NCBI RefSeq assembly: GCF_019343475.1
Contig: NZ_CP072453.1
Coordinates: 1,426,001 to 1,490,000 of the forward strand
Direction: 5' to 3'
Origin: Providencia sp. R33
GTDB lineage: Bacteria; Pseudomonadota; Gammaproteobacteria; Enterobacterales; Enterobacteriaceae
DNA length: 64,000 nucleotides
Both the position numbers and the translations under genes were made by a program. Shown here piece by piece: positions 25,225 to 33,019 of the stretch. Below the pieces are notes generated by a model. It saw only the letters and a program-made list of their open reading frames with translations. It did no database searches and had not been told where the DNA came from. How positions within the stretch are numbered: the stretch's first letter is position 1; the number at the start of each line of letters is the position of its first letter.

Positions 25225-25253
25225 TTTCAGTACCTCATGAATTAAATGTTATT

Positions 25254-26009
25254 TTAGTACTTTCCACTTAGTAACGACCCAAACCCGTCAACACGTGTCT
25301 CTAAACCCAGCTTTTTCAACATCATGTAAGTGGTGGCCACCGAAGAAGACAACACGGGCAAGCCCACGCGGTTTTCAATCAATTGCACCGAGGGTAATGA
25401 CGGCATTTGTACACACGCTGATGCCACTATCGCATCCACATTGGTGTTCAGCCGCTTGGTGATTTCCACAGGCGCCAGCGGGTCTTGCCTGCCAACCGCT
25501 AAGTTATCGGGGATTTCCAACGAAATGCTATCCACCACTTCAATGCCTTCGCTTTCAATATACTCAATCACCAATTGCGTTAGTGGCTTCATGTACGGCG
25601 TCAAAATAGACACTTTTTTCGCCCCTATGGCATGCAGCCCATCCACTAATGCCCCTGCACTGGTGACAATCGGCGCAGGGTGCCCGTTATCCACGGTACA
25701 TTGGTGTAAACGGCTTTCAGACACACGGTGATACCCTTTCCCCATGCTCATGATAGCGACCAAGCAGGCATAACCGAGCACATCCACCGCCGCATCCGAA
25801 AGCTCAAGGGCACAACGGTCGCTGTCGGAATCCATCTTCGCCAGCTCTTCTTTGGTCACCTTTTTCATCCGCATGCGACTGGAATGAAAGGTAAAACGCT
25901 CTGCAAACTGCGCTTCCCGTGCTCGCAAAATAGCGGGAATTTCGGTTTCCATGGTGGTGTTCGAGGACGGGACAATCTGCCCAATCCGAAATGTGCGTGC
26001 CAGACTCAT
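25254..26009 (-). CDS. Maleate cis-trans isomerase (Asp/Glu racemase superfamily)
   Basis: 251 residues. The opening GQIVPSSNTTMETEIPAIL is the hallmark of maleate isomerases. The two catalytic cysteines are at positions 82 (GYACLVAIMSMG) and 199 (ASACVQMPSL). Their spacing of 117 is close to that of the Nocardia enzyme as I recall it (Cys76/Cys194). It converts maleate to fumarate without cofactor. Arylmalonate decarboxylases share the fold but lack the first Cys. Its ATG overlaps the stop of the nitrilase-type gene. It implies that the ring-cleavage product is hydrolysed to maleate. Confidence 0.85.
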   Translation of the reverse strand: MSLARTFRIGQIVPSSNTTMETEIPAILRAREAQFAERFTFHSSRMRMKKVTKEELAKMDSDSDRCALELSDAAVDVLGYACLVAIMSMGKGYHRVSESRLHQCTVDNGHPAPIVTSAGALVDGLHAIGAKKVSILTPYMKPLTQLVIEYIESEGIEVVDSISLEIPDNLAVGRQDPLAPVEITKRLNTNVDAIVASACVQMPSLPSVQLIENRVGLPVLSSSVATTYMMLKKLGLETRVDGFGSLLSGKY

Positions 26010-27034
26010 CCTTTTTTCTCCCCAAACGGTACATCGCTCTCAGTCGGGTTTAATTCCTCCACGCTTTGCCCTTCGCCGTAAAAACGGGCGGCACTCAGCG
26101 GACGGCGGTTCACCTGTAAATCAAAGATATCAAAGCGGTTATAGTGCCCAGTGATATCGTGCATTTGTCGTGGTTGAATACAGCGGTTTAAATCGATATC
26201 GCCATACACAATCCCTTCTTTATCAATCAGCGGTTCGCCAACCACACGACCGTCAGGGCCGATAATGCCCGAAAAGGCACTGTTTGGGCGCGCTAACAGC
26301 TCACGCGCCTCAGGGTGGCTCGCGGACATTGCCTCGATAATCTCTTCCGACACCGTCGAACACGAAACAATCGTGAAAACCTTACCTTCAAAGCAATGTG
26401 CGGATGCCCTTAAACGAATCGCTTCCGCCATATCGTAATCTTTGGGTGCCACAGGCAAGGCGATGTAGCTGGCAATATGCACGAGCTCCCCTTGCGCCAG
26501 TAACGCAAAGCGCGCCAAGGTGTTAGTGTTTTCCCCACAGGCTAAGGCACCTAATGGCCCCACGCTGGTTTGGTGTACTTTTAACGAGGACGCATCCCCG
26601 TTGGCCCACGTCAGCTTTTCTGCCCACGTTGGCACCAATTTGCGGTGACGCCCGAGAAGGGTGCCTTCGTCGGAAATGGTCACCAAGGTGTTATACAAGG
26701 TGGCAATACCGTGTGGATTGCGCTCATTGACCCCAATCACCACATTGATGCGGTGACGTGCTGCCGCGTGGGCGATTTTTTGGATTTCTGGCCCCGGCAC
26801 TTCTATGGCCGATTTGCACAGCTTTTCAAACCACGGGCTACCGTCAATTGGGTTCATCACCCAACTCCAATACGGGTAACCCGACACAAACACTTCTGGG
26901 AACGCCACCAATTTCGCGCCGTTGTCTGCCGCTTCTTCTATCAGGCGGCACACTTTATCAACCGTGGCGTCGGTATCGAGAAACACGGGCGCCGCTTGCA
27001 CGGCCGCCGCTTTAAATTGCGCTAAGTTCAACAT
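26006..27034 (-). CDS. Nitrilase-superfamily carbon-nitrogen hydrolase
   Basis: 342 residues with the complete catalytic triad: Glu47 (FPEVFVSGYP), Lys132 (HRKLVPT) and Cys166 (ALACGENTN). The CGENTN context is that of branch-1 nitrilases, which convert nitriles to acids; some superfamily members are amidases. Coupled to maleate isomerase downstream and FAH hydrolase upstream (15-bp gap), it is positioned to release ammonia from an amide such as maleamate, or to supply the aromatic acid from its nitrile. The assignment is open. Confidence 0.85.
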   Translation of the reverse strand: MLNLAQFKAAAVQAAPVFLDTDATVDKVCRLIEEAADNGAKLVAFPEVFVSGYPYWSWVMNPIDGSPWFEKLCKSAIEVPGPEIQKIAHAAARHRINVVIGVNERNPHGIATLYNTLVTISDEGTLLGRHRKLVPTWAEKLTWANGDASSLKVHQTSVGPLGALACGENTNTLARFALLAQGELVHIASYIALPVAPKDYDMAEAIRLRASAHCFEGKVFTIVSCSTVSEEIIEAMSASHPEARELLARPNSAFSGIIGPDGRVVGEPLIDKEGIVYGDIDLNRCIQPRQMHDITGHYNRFDIFDLQVNRRPLSAARFYGEGQSVEELNPTESDVPFGEKKG

Positions 27035-27049
27035 GGCCTTGCTCCTTGT

Positions 27050-27961
27050 TTACACTGCAACCACGGGGTGACGCAGTTCACCAATGCCTTGCACGTATGC
27101 CTCAATCACATCCCCCGGCCACACCCACTCTTGTGGTGAACGCCCAGCACCGACCCCTTCTGGCGTCCCCGTGGCAATGATATCCCCCGGCTCAAGGGTG
27201 ATACCTTTGCTGATGTCTTCAATCAACACATTGACGTTAAACAGCATGTGGCGGGTGTTGGACGATTGCTTGGTAACCCCGTTGACCTTCAAGCTTAAAT
27301 CCAACGTGTGCGGGTCGGGAATTTCATCCGCGGTAACAATGCACGGGCCAAACGGCGCATAGGTATCTTGCCCTTTGGAGTAAATCCATTGCCCCGCACG
27401 ACGGCAGTCACGGGCACTCATGTCAATCATCAAACTGTAGCCAAAGACGTAATTTAACGCGTCTTTCGCCGCCACCCCTTTAGCACGCGTGCCCATAATC
27501 ACCGCCAGTTCCACTTCCCAATCCAACTGCTGGGTAATTTGGGCATTATGTTCAATCGCATCCCCTGGGCCAATCACCGTGGTCGGTGGTTTAGAGAAAA
27601 TAACGGGCTCTTTCGGCAGCTCTTTAGACGTGTCCAAGGTGCGGCTCGATTCCGCCACGTGTTCAACGTAGTTCAACCCAATACCAAAGATGTTTTTACG
27701 CGGGCGCGGAATTGGCGCCAAGATTTTCACATTTTGTACTGGCCATGCAGTCCCTGCGGGAAATTGCCCGTCGTAGCCATTGAGCAGTTCAGTCCCCGCG
27801 CGCACCCCTTGTGGCCCTAAATCGATGAAATCCAACATATTGTCTGGCAGGTATTGCCCCTGCTCTTCGGCAAGACGAGCCAAGTCCACCACTTGGTGGT
27901 CAACAATGGCGCCCAAACGGGCAGCGGCGGTCACATCAGAACGGTAAGTAATCAAGCGCAT
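27050..27961 (-). CDS. FAH-family hydrolase (maleylpyruvate/maleamylpyruvate or fumarylpyruvate hydrolase)
   Basis: 303 residues of the fumarylacetoacetate hydrolase family. GIGLNYVEHVAES near 95 and EPVIFSKPPTTVIGPGD near 120 are seen, with metal ligands in the DWEVELAVIMG block near 150 and SARDCRRAGQWIYSKGQD after it. It hydrolyses the C-C bond of a 2,4-diketo acid. In gentisate routes this gives pyruvate plus maleate or fumarate. The cluster lacks a glutathione-type maleylpyruvate isomerase but has maleate isomerase, pointing to direct hydrolysis of the cis product. Confidence 0.87.
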   Translation of the reverse strand: MRLITYRSDVTAAARLGAIVDHQVVDLARLAEEQGQYLPDNMLDFIDLGPQGVRAGTELLNGYDGQFPAGTAWPVQNVKILAPIPRPRKNIFGIGLNYVEHVAESSRTLDTSKELPKEPVIFSKPPTTVIGPGDAIEHNAQITQQLDWEVELAVIMGTRAKGVAAKDALNYVFGYSLMIDMSARDCRRAGQWIYSKGQDTYAPFGPCIVTADEIPDPHTLDLSLKVNGVTKQSSNTRHMLFNVNVLIEDISKGITLEPGDIIATGTPEGVGAGRSPQEWVWPGDVIEAYVQGIGELRHPVVAV

Positions 27962-28090
27962 GGTGTTTTCTCCTCGGCTCGCAGCGTCTCGCTGTCAGCC
28001 TGTTTCACGTAAAATCGGTTAATCGAAATCAATAAAAAGTCAAATAAACACATAAAATCAATTCGGTAGAGCAAGGTTATCGAGGGTGTC

Positions 28091-28106
28091 TGGCACGCCT
28101 CTTGCA
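28091..28106 (+). promoter_or_regulatory. Perfect sigma54 (-24/-12) promoter motif, antisense to the dioxygenase gene
   Basis: TGGCACGCCTCTTGCA matches the RpoN consensus TGGCACG-N4-TTGCA exactly, with GG and GC ten bases apart. It lies in the 160-bp gap between the FAH and dioxygenase genes but points right, against both flanking genes. Transcription would start near 28117 and run antisense through 28122 onward. The sequence match is certain; activity is not. Confidence 0.4.
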
Positions 28107-28121
28107 CCCTGATTTCATCTT

Positions 28122-29249
28122 CTAGCTGGTCACGGTTTGGTGCCCGTCGTTGTCCACCAAGGCCTCTTCGTAATACAGCCCCAGTGACTGCATCACCGGT
28201 AAGTCGTTAAAGCAGAACAAGCACGCATCGTCCGTTTGCGATGTGTTCACGTGCTCATGGAACATCCACGATGGCACACAGAAAATGTCGCGCTCTTGCC
28301 AATCAAAACGTTGCCCGTTGATAATCGAATACCCGTGGCCTTTTGCCACTTGGTAAATAAAGCTGCCTGTGTGACGATGGGCTTTGCCCACAAACCCCGG
28401 ACGTAGCAATTGCATGCTCGCGCCGATAGTGGGCATCACGTGCCCGCCAGTGATTGGGTTGGTGTAGTGCATCAGCACATCATCAAACACCGAGCCATCG
28501 GCCACCTTTGCAGCGCGGCACAGTGCCTCATACGTTGGCCCCCACTGGTATTTAAACAGCGGCGAATAGGGTTTATCCCAACCGATATCGTGCGGGCGCA
28601 GCGCCGTGCCGCCCCACATCCCAACAGGGTAATCAATGGGGCGAGTGTGGGCTTGGTGTAAGTCGGGGTGGACTTTGTAGAACCCCGCTTCCAGCGCATT
28701 GACCAACGGGATATCTAACCCATCCTGCCAAATGCACGGTAAGCCATCTTCTGCCACACCGTGCTCATGCCACGTACCATTCGGGGTTAACACAAAATCA
28801 TTCGCTTCGAGCATCATTTTTTGCCCTTCCACGATGGTGTAGGCCCCACGCCCTTCCATAATAAAACGCAGGGCTGACGATGAGTGCGCATGGGCGGAGG
28901 CGGCTTCCCCCGGGTGCATCACTTGCAAGCCCGAGTACAGCCAACCCACGGCCGCCGCCACGTCTTGGCGACCGGGGTTATTGAGATACACCACACGGCG
29001 CCCCGCTTTTTCGGGGGTGACCAGCTCGACCGAACGTAGTACGTGTTCACGCAAGTCACGGTAGCGCCATAACACTGGCACCGAAGACGACTGCGGCTGC
29101 CACGGCTCAATCTTGTTGGCTACCGTCCACAGCGCCCCGGTTTTCAAATCCGCGAGCTCTTGGTAATACGCCACAAGCTCAGGGGTGTCTGCCACATCCG
29201 CGCGACCTGCAATACTTTCGCGGTATTGGTCATGGGATTTCAGGTTCAT
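28122..29249 (-). CDS. Gentisate 1,2-dioxygenase-like double-cupin ring-cleavage enzyme
   Basis: The start at 29249 is chosen (GAGGAG nine bases upstream, MNLKSHDQYRE), giving 375 residues. The N-terminal cupin has HAHSSSALRFIMEG near residue 130 and HEHG near 165; the C-terminal cupin has HRHTGSFIYQVAKG near 295. Such Fe(II) enzymes cleave between the carboxyl-bearing carbon and the adjacent OH-bearing carbon of gentisate; relatives accept 5-aminosalicylate, salicylates or 5-substituted anthranilates. With an aminobenzoyl-CoA-type ligase in the operon, 5-hydroxyanthranilate is a plausible substrate. It follows the hydroxylase by 28 bp. Confidence 0.87.
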   Translation of the reverse strand: MNLKSHDQYRESIAGRADVADTPELVAYYQELADLKTGALWTVANKIEPWQPQSSSVPVLWRYRDLREHVLRSVELVTPEKAGRRVVYLNNPGRQDVAAAVGWLYSGLQVMHPGEAASAHAHSSSALRFIMEGRGAYTIVEGQKMMLEANDFVLTPNGTWHEHGVAEDGLPCIWQDGLDIPLVNALEAGFYKVHPDLHQAHTRPIDYPVGMWGGTALRPHDIGWDKPYSPLFKYQWGPTYEALCRAAKVADGSVFDDVLMHYTNPITGGHVMPTIGASMQLLRPGFVGKAHRHTGSFIYQVAKGHGYSIINGQRFDWQERDIFCVPSWMFHEHVNTSQTDDACLFCFNDLPVMQSLGLYYEEALVDNDGHQTVTS

Positions 29250-29277
29250 CGGCTCGTTCTCCTCATTCACAGGGCGA

Positions 29278-31575
29278 CTAGCGCCCGTTGGATTTGACTT
29301 GCTGTAACAGTTGTTGACGCCCATATTCATATGGCGCAGGCCATGTCACGTCCCAGCCATGGCGGGCACACTCGTGCAACAGCCACGCAGGGTCAGCGAG
29401 TAATGGACGCGATAAGGCGCACAAGTCCGCACGCCCCGCGGCAATAATGCTGTTCACTTGGTCCGCATCGGTGATGGCCCCCACGGCGATAACGGGGATA
29501 CCCGCTTCATTGCGCACGCGGTCAGCCATTGGCGTTTGGAACATGCGCCCGTACACCGGTTTTTGCTCAGAGGAGACTTCCCCAGAGGAACAATCAATCA
29601 GGTCTGCCCCTGCTTGTTTCATCGCCTCGGCCATCAACACCGCTTCATCCACCGTGGTGCCCCCCTCCACCCAATCGGTGGTGGAGATACGCACCGCCAA
29701 CGGTTTTGACCATACTTGGCGTACCGCCTGAATGACGGCCAGCGGAAAACGCAGGCGGTTTTCAAGGCTACCGCCAAAGTTATCGGTGCGCACATTGGTG
29801 AGCGGCGATAAGAAGCTCGACAATAAATAGCCGTGACCCGCTTGCAGCTCTAGCCAATCAAAGCCTGCTCTGTCAGCCCGTTTTGCCGCCGCCACAAATT
29901 GGTCAATCACGGTCGCCATTTGCGCTTCCGTTAAAGCCGCTGGCATTTGCGACACGTTCGGTAAATACGCTAACGCGGAGGCCGAGACAAGCGGCCAATT
30001 CCCACTCGGTAACGGGTGGTTTTCCTGCTCCCACCCCCGCTGGGTTGAACCACGGCGCCCTGCATGCCCCAATTGAATGCCGATTTTGGCGGCACTGTTT
30101 TGGTGGACAAACTGCGTTACACGCTGCCACGCCGCCATCTGTTCATCATTCCAAATGCCTGGGCAACCTAATGTTGCACGCGCATCTGGGGCAATGGCGG
30201 TCATTTCGGTCATCACAAGCCCGACGCCACCCAAGGCACGGCTACCCAAGTGTACCGTGTGAAAATCCCCCACCACGCCGTCAGTGGCGCTGTATAACAG
30301 TGTCGGCGAGGCCACCACACGGTTATTCAAGGTGATATTTCGCACGTTAAACGGCGTCAGCATCGGTGGTACCTTGCTCGGCGCCCCCGCTTGTGCGGCA
30401 AACCACTGCTCGTAGTTATCCAACCACGCCGTATCGCGAACCCGTAGATTTTCATGGGAAATGCGCTGAGAACGCGTGAGTAATGAATAAGCAAACTGCT
30501 CAGGCGCTAAATTTTCATAGCGGCTGACATTTTCAAACCATTCGGTTGAGTTACGTGCCGCATTTTGAATTTTCAGCACTTCCACACTGCGCACCGCTTG
30601 GTAATGTTCGAGCCCTTTGCGCAAATCGCCGCCTGTGGTGTTTAAGCTTTCACACAGCTCAATCGCATCTTCCAACGCCAGCTTGGTGCCTGAACCAATG
30701 GAGAAGTGGGCGGTGTGCGCCGCATCCCCCATCAATACCACGGGCACGTCTTTGCCTGCCGAAGGCTGTGTCCAATGCACCCAGTTATCGCAAATCACCC
30801 GCGGGAAACGTATCCAAATCGCCGCGCCACGTAAGTGCGCCGCATTGGCAATCAGTTTCTCCCCGTCCAACCACGGGGCAAACAGGTTTTCACAGTAGGC
30901 AATACCGTCTTCTTGGGACATTTGGTCAATGCCGGCTTTGAGCCACGTTTCCTCGGTGGTTTCGACGATAAAAGTCGATAAACCCTCTTGGAATTGGTAA
31001 GCGTGAACTTGGAACCAACCGTGCTCATTTTCGGCAAACAGGAAGGTAAAGGCGTCGAAAATCTTTTTGGTGCCTAGCCAAACAAAGCGGCAACGACGCG
31101 GGTCAATGTCGGGTTTAAAAACGGTTTCATAGCGGGTACGCACGGCGCTGTTAATGCCGTCAGAGGCAATCAGTAAGTCCGCGTTGTACTCGCGGGCAAT
31201 GGCTTGGTCGTCGGTGACTTGGGTTTCAAACACCAACTCCACCCCCAGCTCAAGGCAGCGGTCTTGCAAGATATTGAGCAGCTTTTTACGCCCAATGCCG
31301 ATAAAGCCGTGCCCACCACTGCGGTTGCAGACGCCGTTAAAGTGAATGTCGATATCGTCCCAATGGCTAAACTCGGCGGAAATGGTCTGGGCAGACACCG
31401 GGTCAGCTTGGCGCAAATTGTTGAGTGTCGCATCCGAGAACACCACGCCCCAACCGAAGGTATCAAACGGGCGATTACGCTCAACCACCACCACGCGGTT
31501 TTGTGGGTTTTGCAGCTTCATCAGTAACCCAAAGTACAGCCCAGCGGGTCCCCCGCCAATACACACAATATTCAT
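29278..31575 (-). CDS. Aryl-CoA 5-hydroxylase fused to OYE-type oxidoreductase (salicylyl-/2-aminobenzoyl-CoA type)
   Basis: 765-residue fusion. Residues 1 to about 380 are a class A flavin monooxygenase (GGGPAGLYFGLLMK at 8-21; VLMGDAAHTAHFSIGSG near 285). About 400-765 is an old-yellow-enzyme barrel (FNVRNITLNNRVVASP, LGHAGRRGS, AGHGYLLSSFLSPLTNVR). The architecture equals Azoarcus 2-aminobenzoyl-CoA monooxygenase/reductase and proteins named bifunctional salicylyl-CoA 5-hydroxylase. It hydroxylates the CoA-activated ring at C5; the OYE half may reduce the ring or be vestigial here. It is GC-rich relative to the chromosome. Gap to the thioesterase gene is 16 bp. Confidence 0.88.
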   Translation of the reverse strand: MNIVCIGGGPAGLYFGLLMKLQNPQNRVVVVERNRPFDTFGWGVVFSDATLNNLRQADPVSAQTISAEFSHWDDIDIHFNGVCNRSGGHGFIGIGRKKLLNILQDRCLELGVELVFETQVTDDQAIAREYNADLLIASDGINSAVRTRYETVFKPDIDPRRCRFVWLGTKKIFDAFTFLFAENEHGWFQVHAYQFQEGLSTFIVETTEETWLKAGIDQMSQEDGIAYCENLFAPWLDGEKLIANAAHLRGAAIWIRFPRVICDNWVHWTQPSAGKDVPVVLMGDAAHTAHFSIGSGTKLALEDAIELCESLNTTGGDLRKGLEHYQAVRSVEVLKIQNAARNSTEWFENVSRYENLAPEQFAYSLLTRSQRISHENLRVRDTAWLDNYEQWFAAQAGAPSKVPPMLTPFNVRNITLNNRVVASPTLLYSATDGVVGDFHTVHLGSRALGGVGLVMTEMTAIAPDARATLGCPGIWNDEQMAAWQRVTQFVHQNSAAKIGIQLGHAGRRGSTQRGWEQENHPLPSGNWPLVSASALAYLPNVSQMPAALTEAQMATVIDQFVAAAKRADRAGFDWLELQAGHGYLLSSFLSPLTNVRTDNFGGSLENRLRFPLAVIQAVRQVWSKPLAVRISTTDWVEGGTTVDEAVLMAEAMKQAGADLIDCSSGEVSSEQKPVYGRMFQTPMADRVRNEAGIPVIAVGAITDADQVNSIIAAGRADLCALSRPLLADPAWLLHECARHGWDVTWPAPYEYGRQQLLQQVKSNGR

Positions 31576-31591
31576 GAAAATTCCCCTTTGC

Positions 31592-32011
31592 TTATACCGC
31601 TGGCTGAGCCGTGAGTGCCTGATGTAAGGCCTCTGGAATAGGAATGGCTTGGTGCGTAACGAGCGACGTGGTGACGTAAGTTTGTGTCACTTGCATACAC
31701 AGTTCGCCCGCCACACTGACACAGCGTTGGCACAGTGTGAGTGATTTACGCCCAATCCGCTCAACCACCAGCTCTAACATGACGTCATCCCCCATGCGAC
31801 TAATGGCTTTAAACTCTGCCTCCAAGTGCACGGTGGGTAACCCAAAACGTTGTTCGAGGATGTAGCCTGCAAACCCTTGGGGGATCAGCGTATCGACCCA
31901 ACGCTCAAGGAGGTTATTGAACATCACGAAATATTGCGGGTAGAACACGATCCCCGCGGGATCACACTCAGAGAAATGGATCTTGTGGGGTTTGGTAAAA
32001 TATTTCGTCAT
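31592..32011 (-). CDS. Hot-dog acyl-CoA thioesterase (4-hydroxybenzoyl-CoA thioesterase family)
   Basis: The start at 32011 (MTKYFTKPHK) has GGGAG six bases upstream; 139 residues. HFSECDPAGIVFYPQYFVMF carries the catalytic Asp of 4HBT enzymes. First gene of the leftward aromatic operon. It would release the 5-hydroxylated aromatic acid from CoA before ring cleavage, which distinguishes this route from the Azoarcus aminobenzoyl-CoA pathway where the thioester is kept. Confidence 0.87.
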   Translation of the reverse strand: MTKYFTKPHKIHFSECDPAGIVFYPQYFVMFNNLLERWVDTLIPQGFAGYILEQRFGLPTVHLEAEFKAISRMGDDVMLELVVERIGRKSLTLCQRCVSVAGELCMQVTQTYVTTSLVTHQAIPIPEALHQALTAQPAV

Positions 32012-32182
32012 CAACAACTCCCATGCTTTATCTATTAACTTTACCGTTTAGATATAGTTTATATATAAAGTAATTATTGATAACTTAAAAGTCACAAATG
32101 ATTAACATATGATGTGTGTCACTAAATGAAATGCAACACATGATATTTCTGTGATAAATCGTAACAAGCGAATGATATGGAT

Positions 32183-32205
32183 AATGTTGCCTATTTGGCA
32201 ACGTT
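32183..32205. promoter_or_regulatory. Inverted repeat upstream of higBA (HigA operator candidate)
   Basis: AATGTTGCC-TATTT-GGCAACGTT (8 of 9 positions pair), 45 bp before the toxin start. TA antitoxins of this family autoregulate through such palindromes. Confidence 0.6.
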
Positions 32206-32249
32206 AATGAGGGATGATACAATGAACAGTATTGATACAAGGAGGTGCA

Positions 32250-32561
32250 ATGCACGTGATATCCAGAGAACCCTTTGAGCTCGCATCAGTACGTTTTCCT
32301 AAGAATGCTCAAGCAATTATAGATGCATACAGGACATTGAAACGGGATGCATACCGTTCACCTGATGAATTAAAACAGGCTTTTCCTAGCCTTGATAGAA
32401 TGAAATACAGAGAAAAATGTTGGGTAATTGATATTGGTGGCAACACATTACGGATCTTATTTTTTGCTGATTTTGAAAGAGAAAAAATCTTCGTAAAGCA
32501 TATATCAACACATGCTGAATATAACAAGTTGGTAGACCATTATCGGAGAACAAAAGAATGA
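32250..32561 (+). CDS. higB: HigB-type mRNA interferase toxin
   Basis: The ATG at 32250 is chosen (GGAGG five bases upstream); a TTG at 32232 would add six residues. 103 residues, RelE/HigB fold: MHVISREPFELA start, DxxKxxYREKCWVIDIGGNTLRILF core and KHISTHAEYNKLVDHYR end, matching E. coli HigB (YgjN). It cleaves ribosome-bound mRNA. Toxin-first order and a 4-bp overlap with higA are the hallmark of this system. Confidence 0.92.
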   Translation: MHVISREPFELASVRFPKNAQAIIDAYRTLKRDAYRSPDELKQAFPSLDRMKYREKCWVIDIGGNTLRILFFADFEREKIFVKHISTHAEYNKLVDHYRRTKE

Positions 32562-32974
32562 TAATTAACGATGCAGTTAAAGCGGCAAACAGCCTTATCA
32601 ATATCGTCCCATTATTAGGTGGCAGCCATTCACGAAAAGACTATGATGAAGCCATTAAGCTGGTTGAATATTTAGTTGAACATGACCCAGACAACCCTTT
32701 GATTGATATGATTTGCGCTAAAATTGATCTTTATGAAGAAAATGCACCTGAATTTAAAGCCTTTAATGCAAGGCTAAACAGTTGCGATGACGCCGTTGCT
32801 GTTTTAAGAACATTAATGGATCAGTACAAATTAAATACCACCGATTTTAAAAACGAGTTAGGTTCTCGTTCTTATGTTAGCCGAATTCTTAATGGTGAAC
32901 GCAACCTAACCTTGGATCACATGAAAAAACTGGCATCTCGATTTGGGTTACCTGTATCAACATTTATTCGATAA
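32558..32974 (+). CDS. higA: HigA-type antitoxin
   Basis: 138 residues, the same length as E. coli HigA (YgjM), to which it aligns throughout: N-terminal helical toxin-binding part (DDPDNPLIDMICAKI-like block) and C-terminal HTH (SRSYVSRILNGERNLTLDHMKKLASRFG). It neutralises HigB and represses the operon. Translation is coupled to higB by ATGA. Confidence 0.93.
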   Translation: MIINDAVKAANSLINIVPLLGGSHSRKDYDEAIKLVEYLVEHDPDNPLIDMICAKIDLYEENAPEFKAFNARLNSCDDAVAVLRTLMDQYKLNTTDFKNELGSRSYVSRILNGERNLTLDHMKKLASRFGLPVSTFIR

Positions 32975-32975
32975 A

Positions 32976-33007
32976 GGTAATAGTGGAGAATTTCCTCCGC
33001 TATTACC
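32976..33007. terminator. Hairpin after higA, between convergent genes
   Basis: GGTAATAGTGGAG and CTCCGCTATTACC pair over 13 bases with one mismatch and a 6-nt loop. The T-run is weak, so termination strength is uncertain. Confidence 0.6.
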
Positions 33008-33019
33008 CTTCGTGAAAAT

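Noticed and set aside
25330..27025. Plus-strand frames opposite the isomerase and nitrilase-type genes
   Set aside because: Same GC-driven shadow effect; minus-strand products carry all catalytic motifs.
29447..31627. Several open frames antisense to the hydroxylase gene
   Set aside because: Typical shadows in a GC-rich gene; no ribosome binding sites and no domain features.
32309..32601. Minus-strand frames opposite higB
   Set aside because: Overlap a well-recognised toxin gene and lack start signals.
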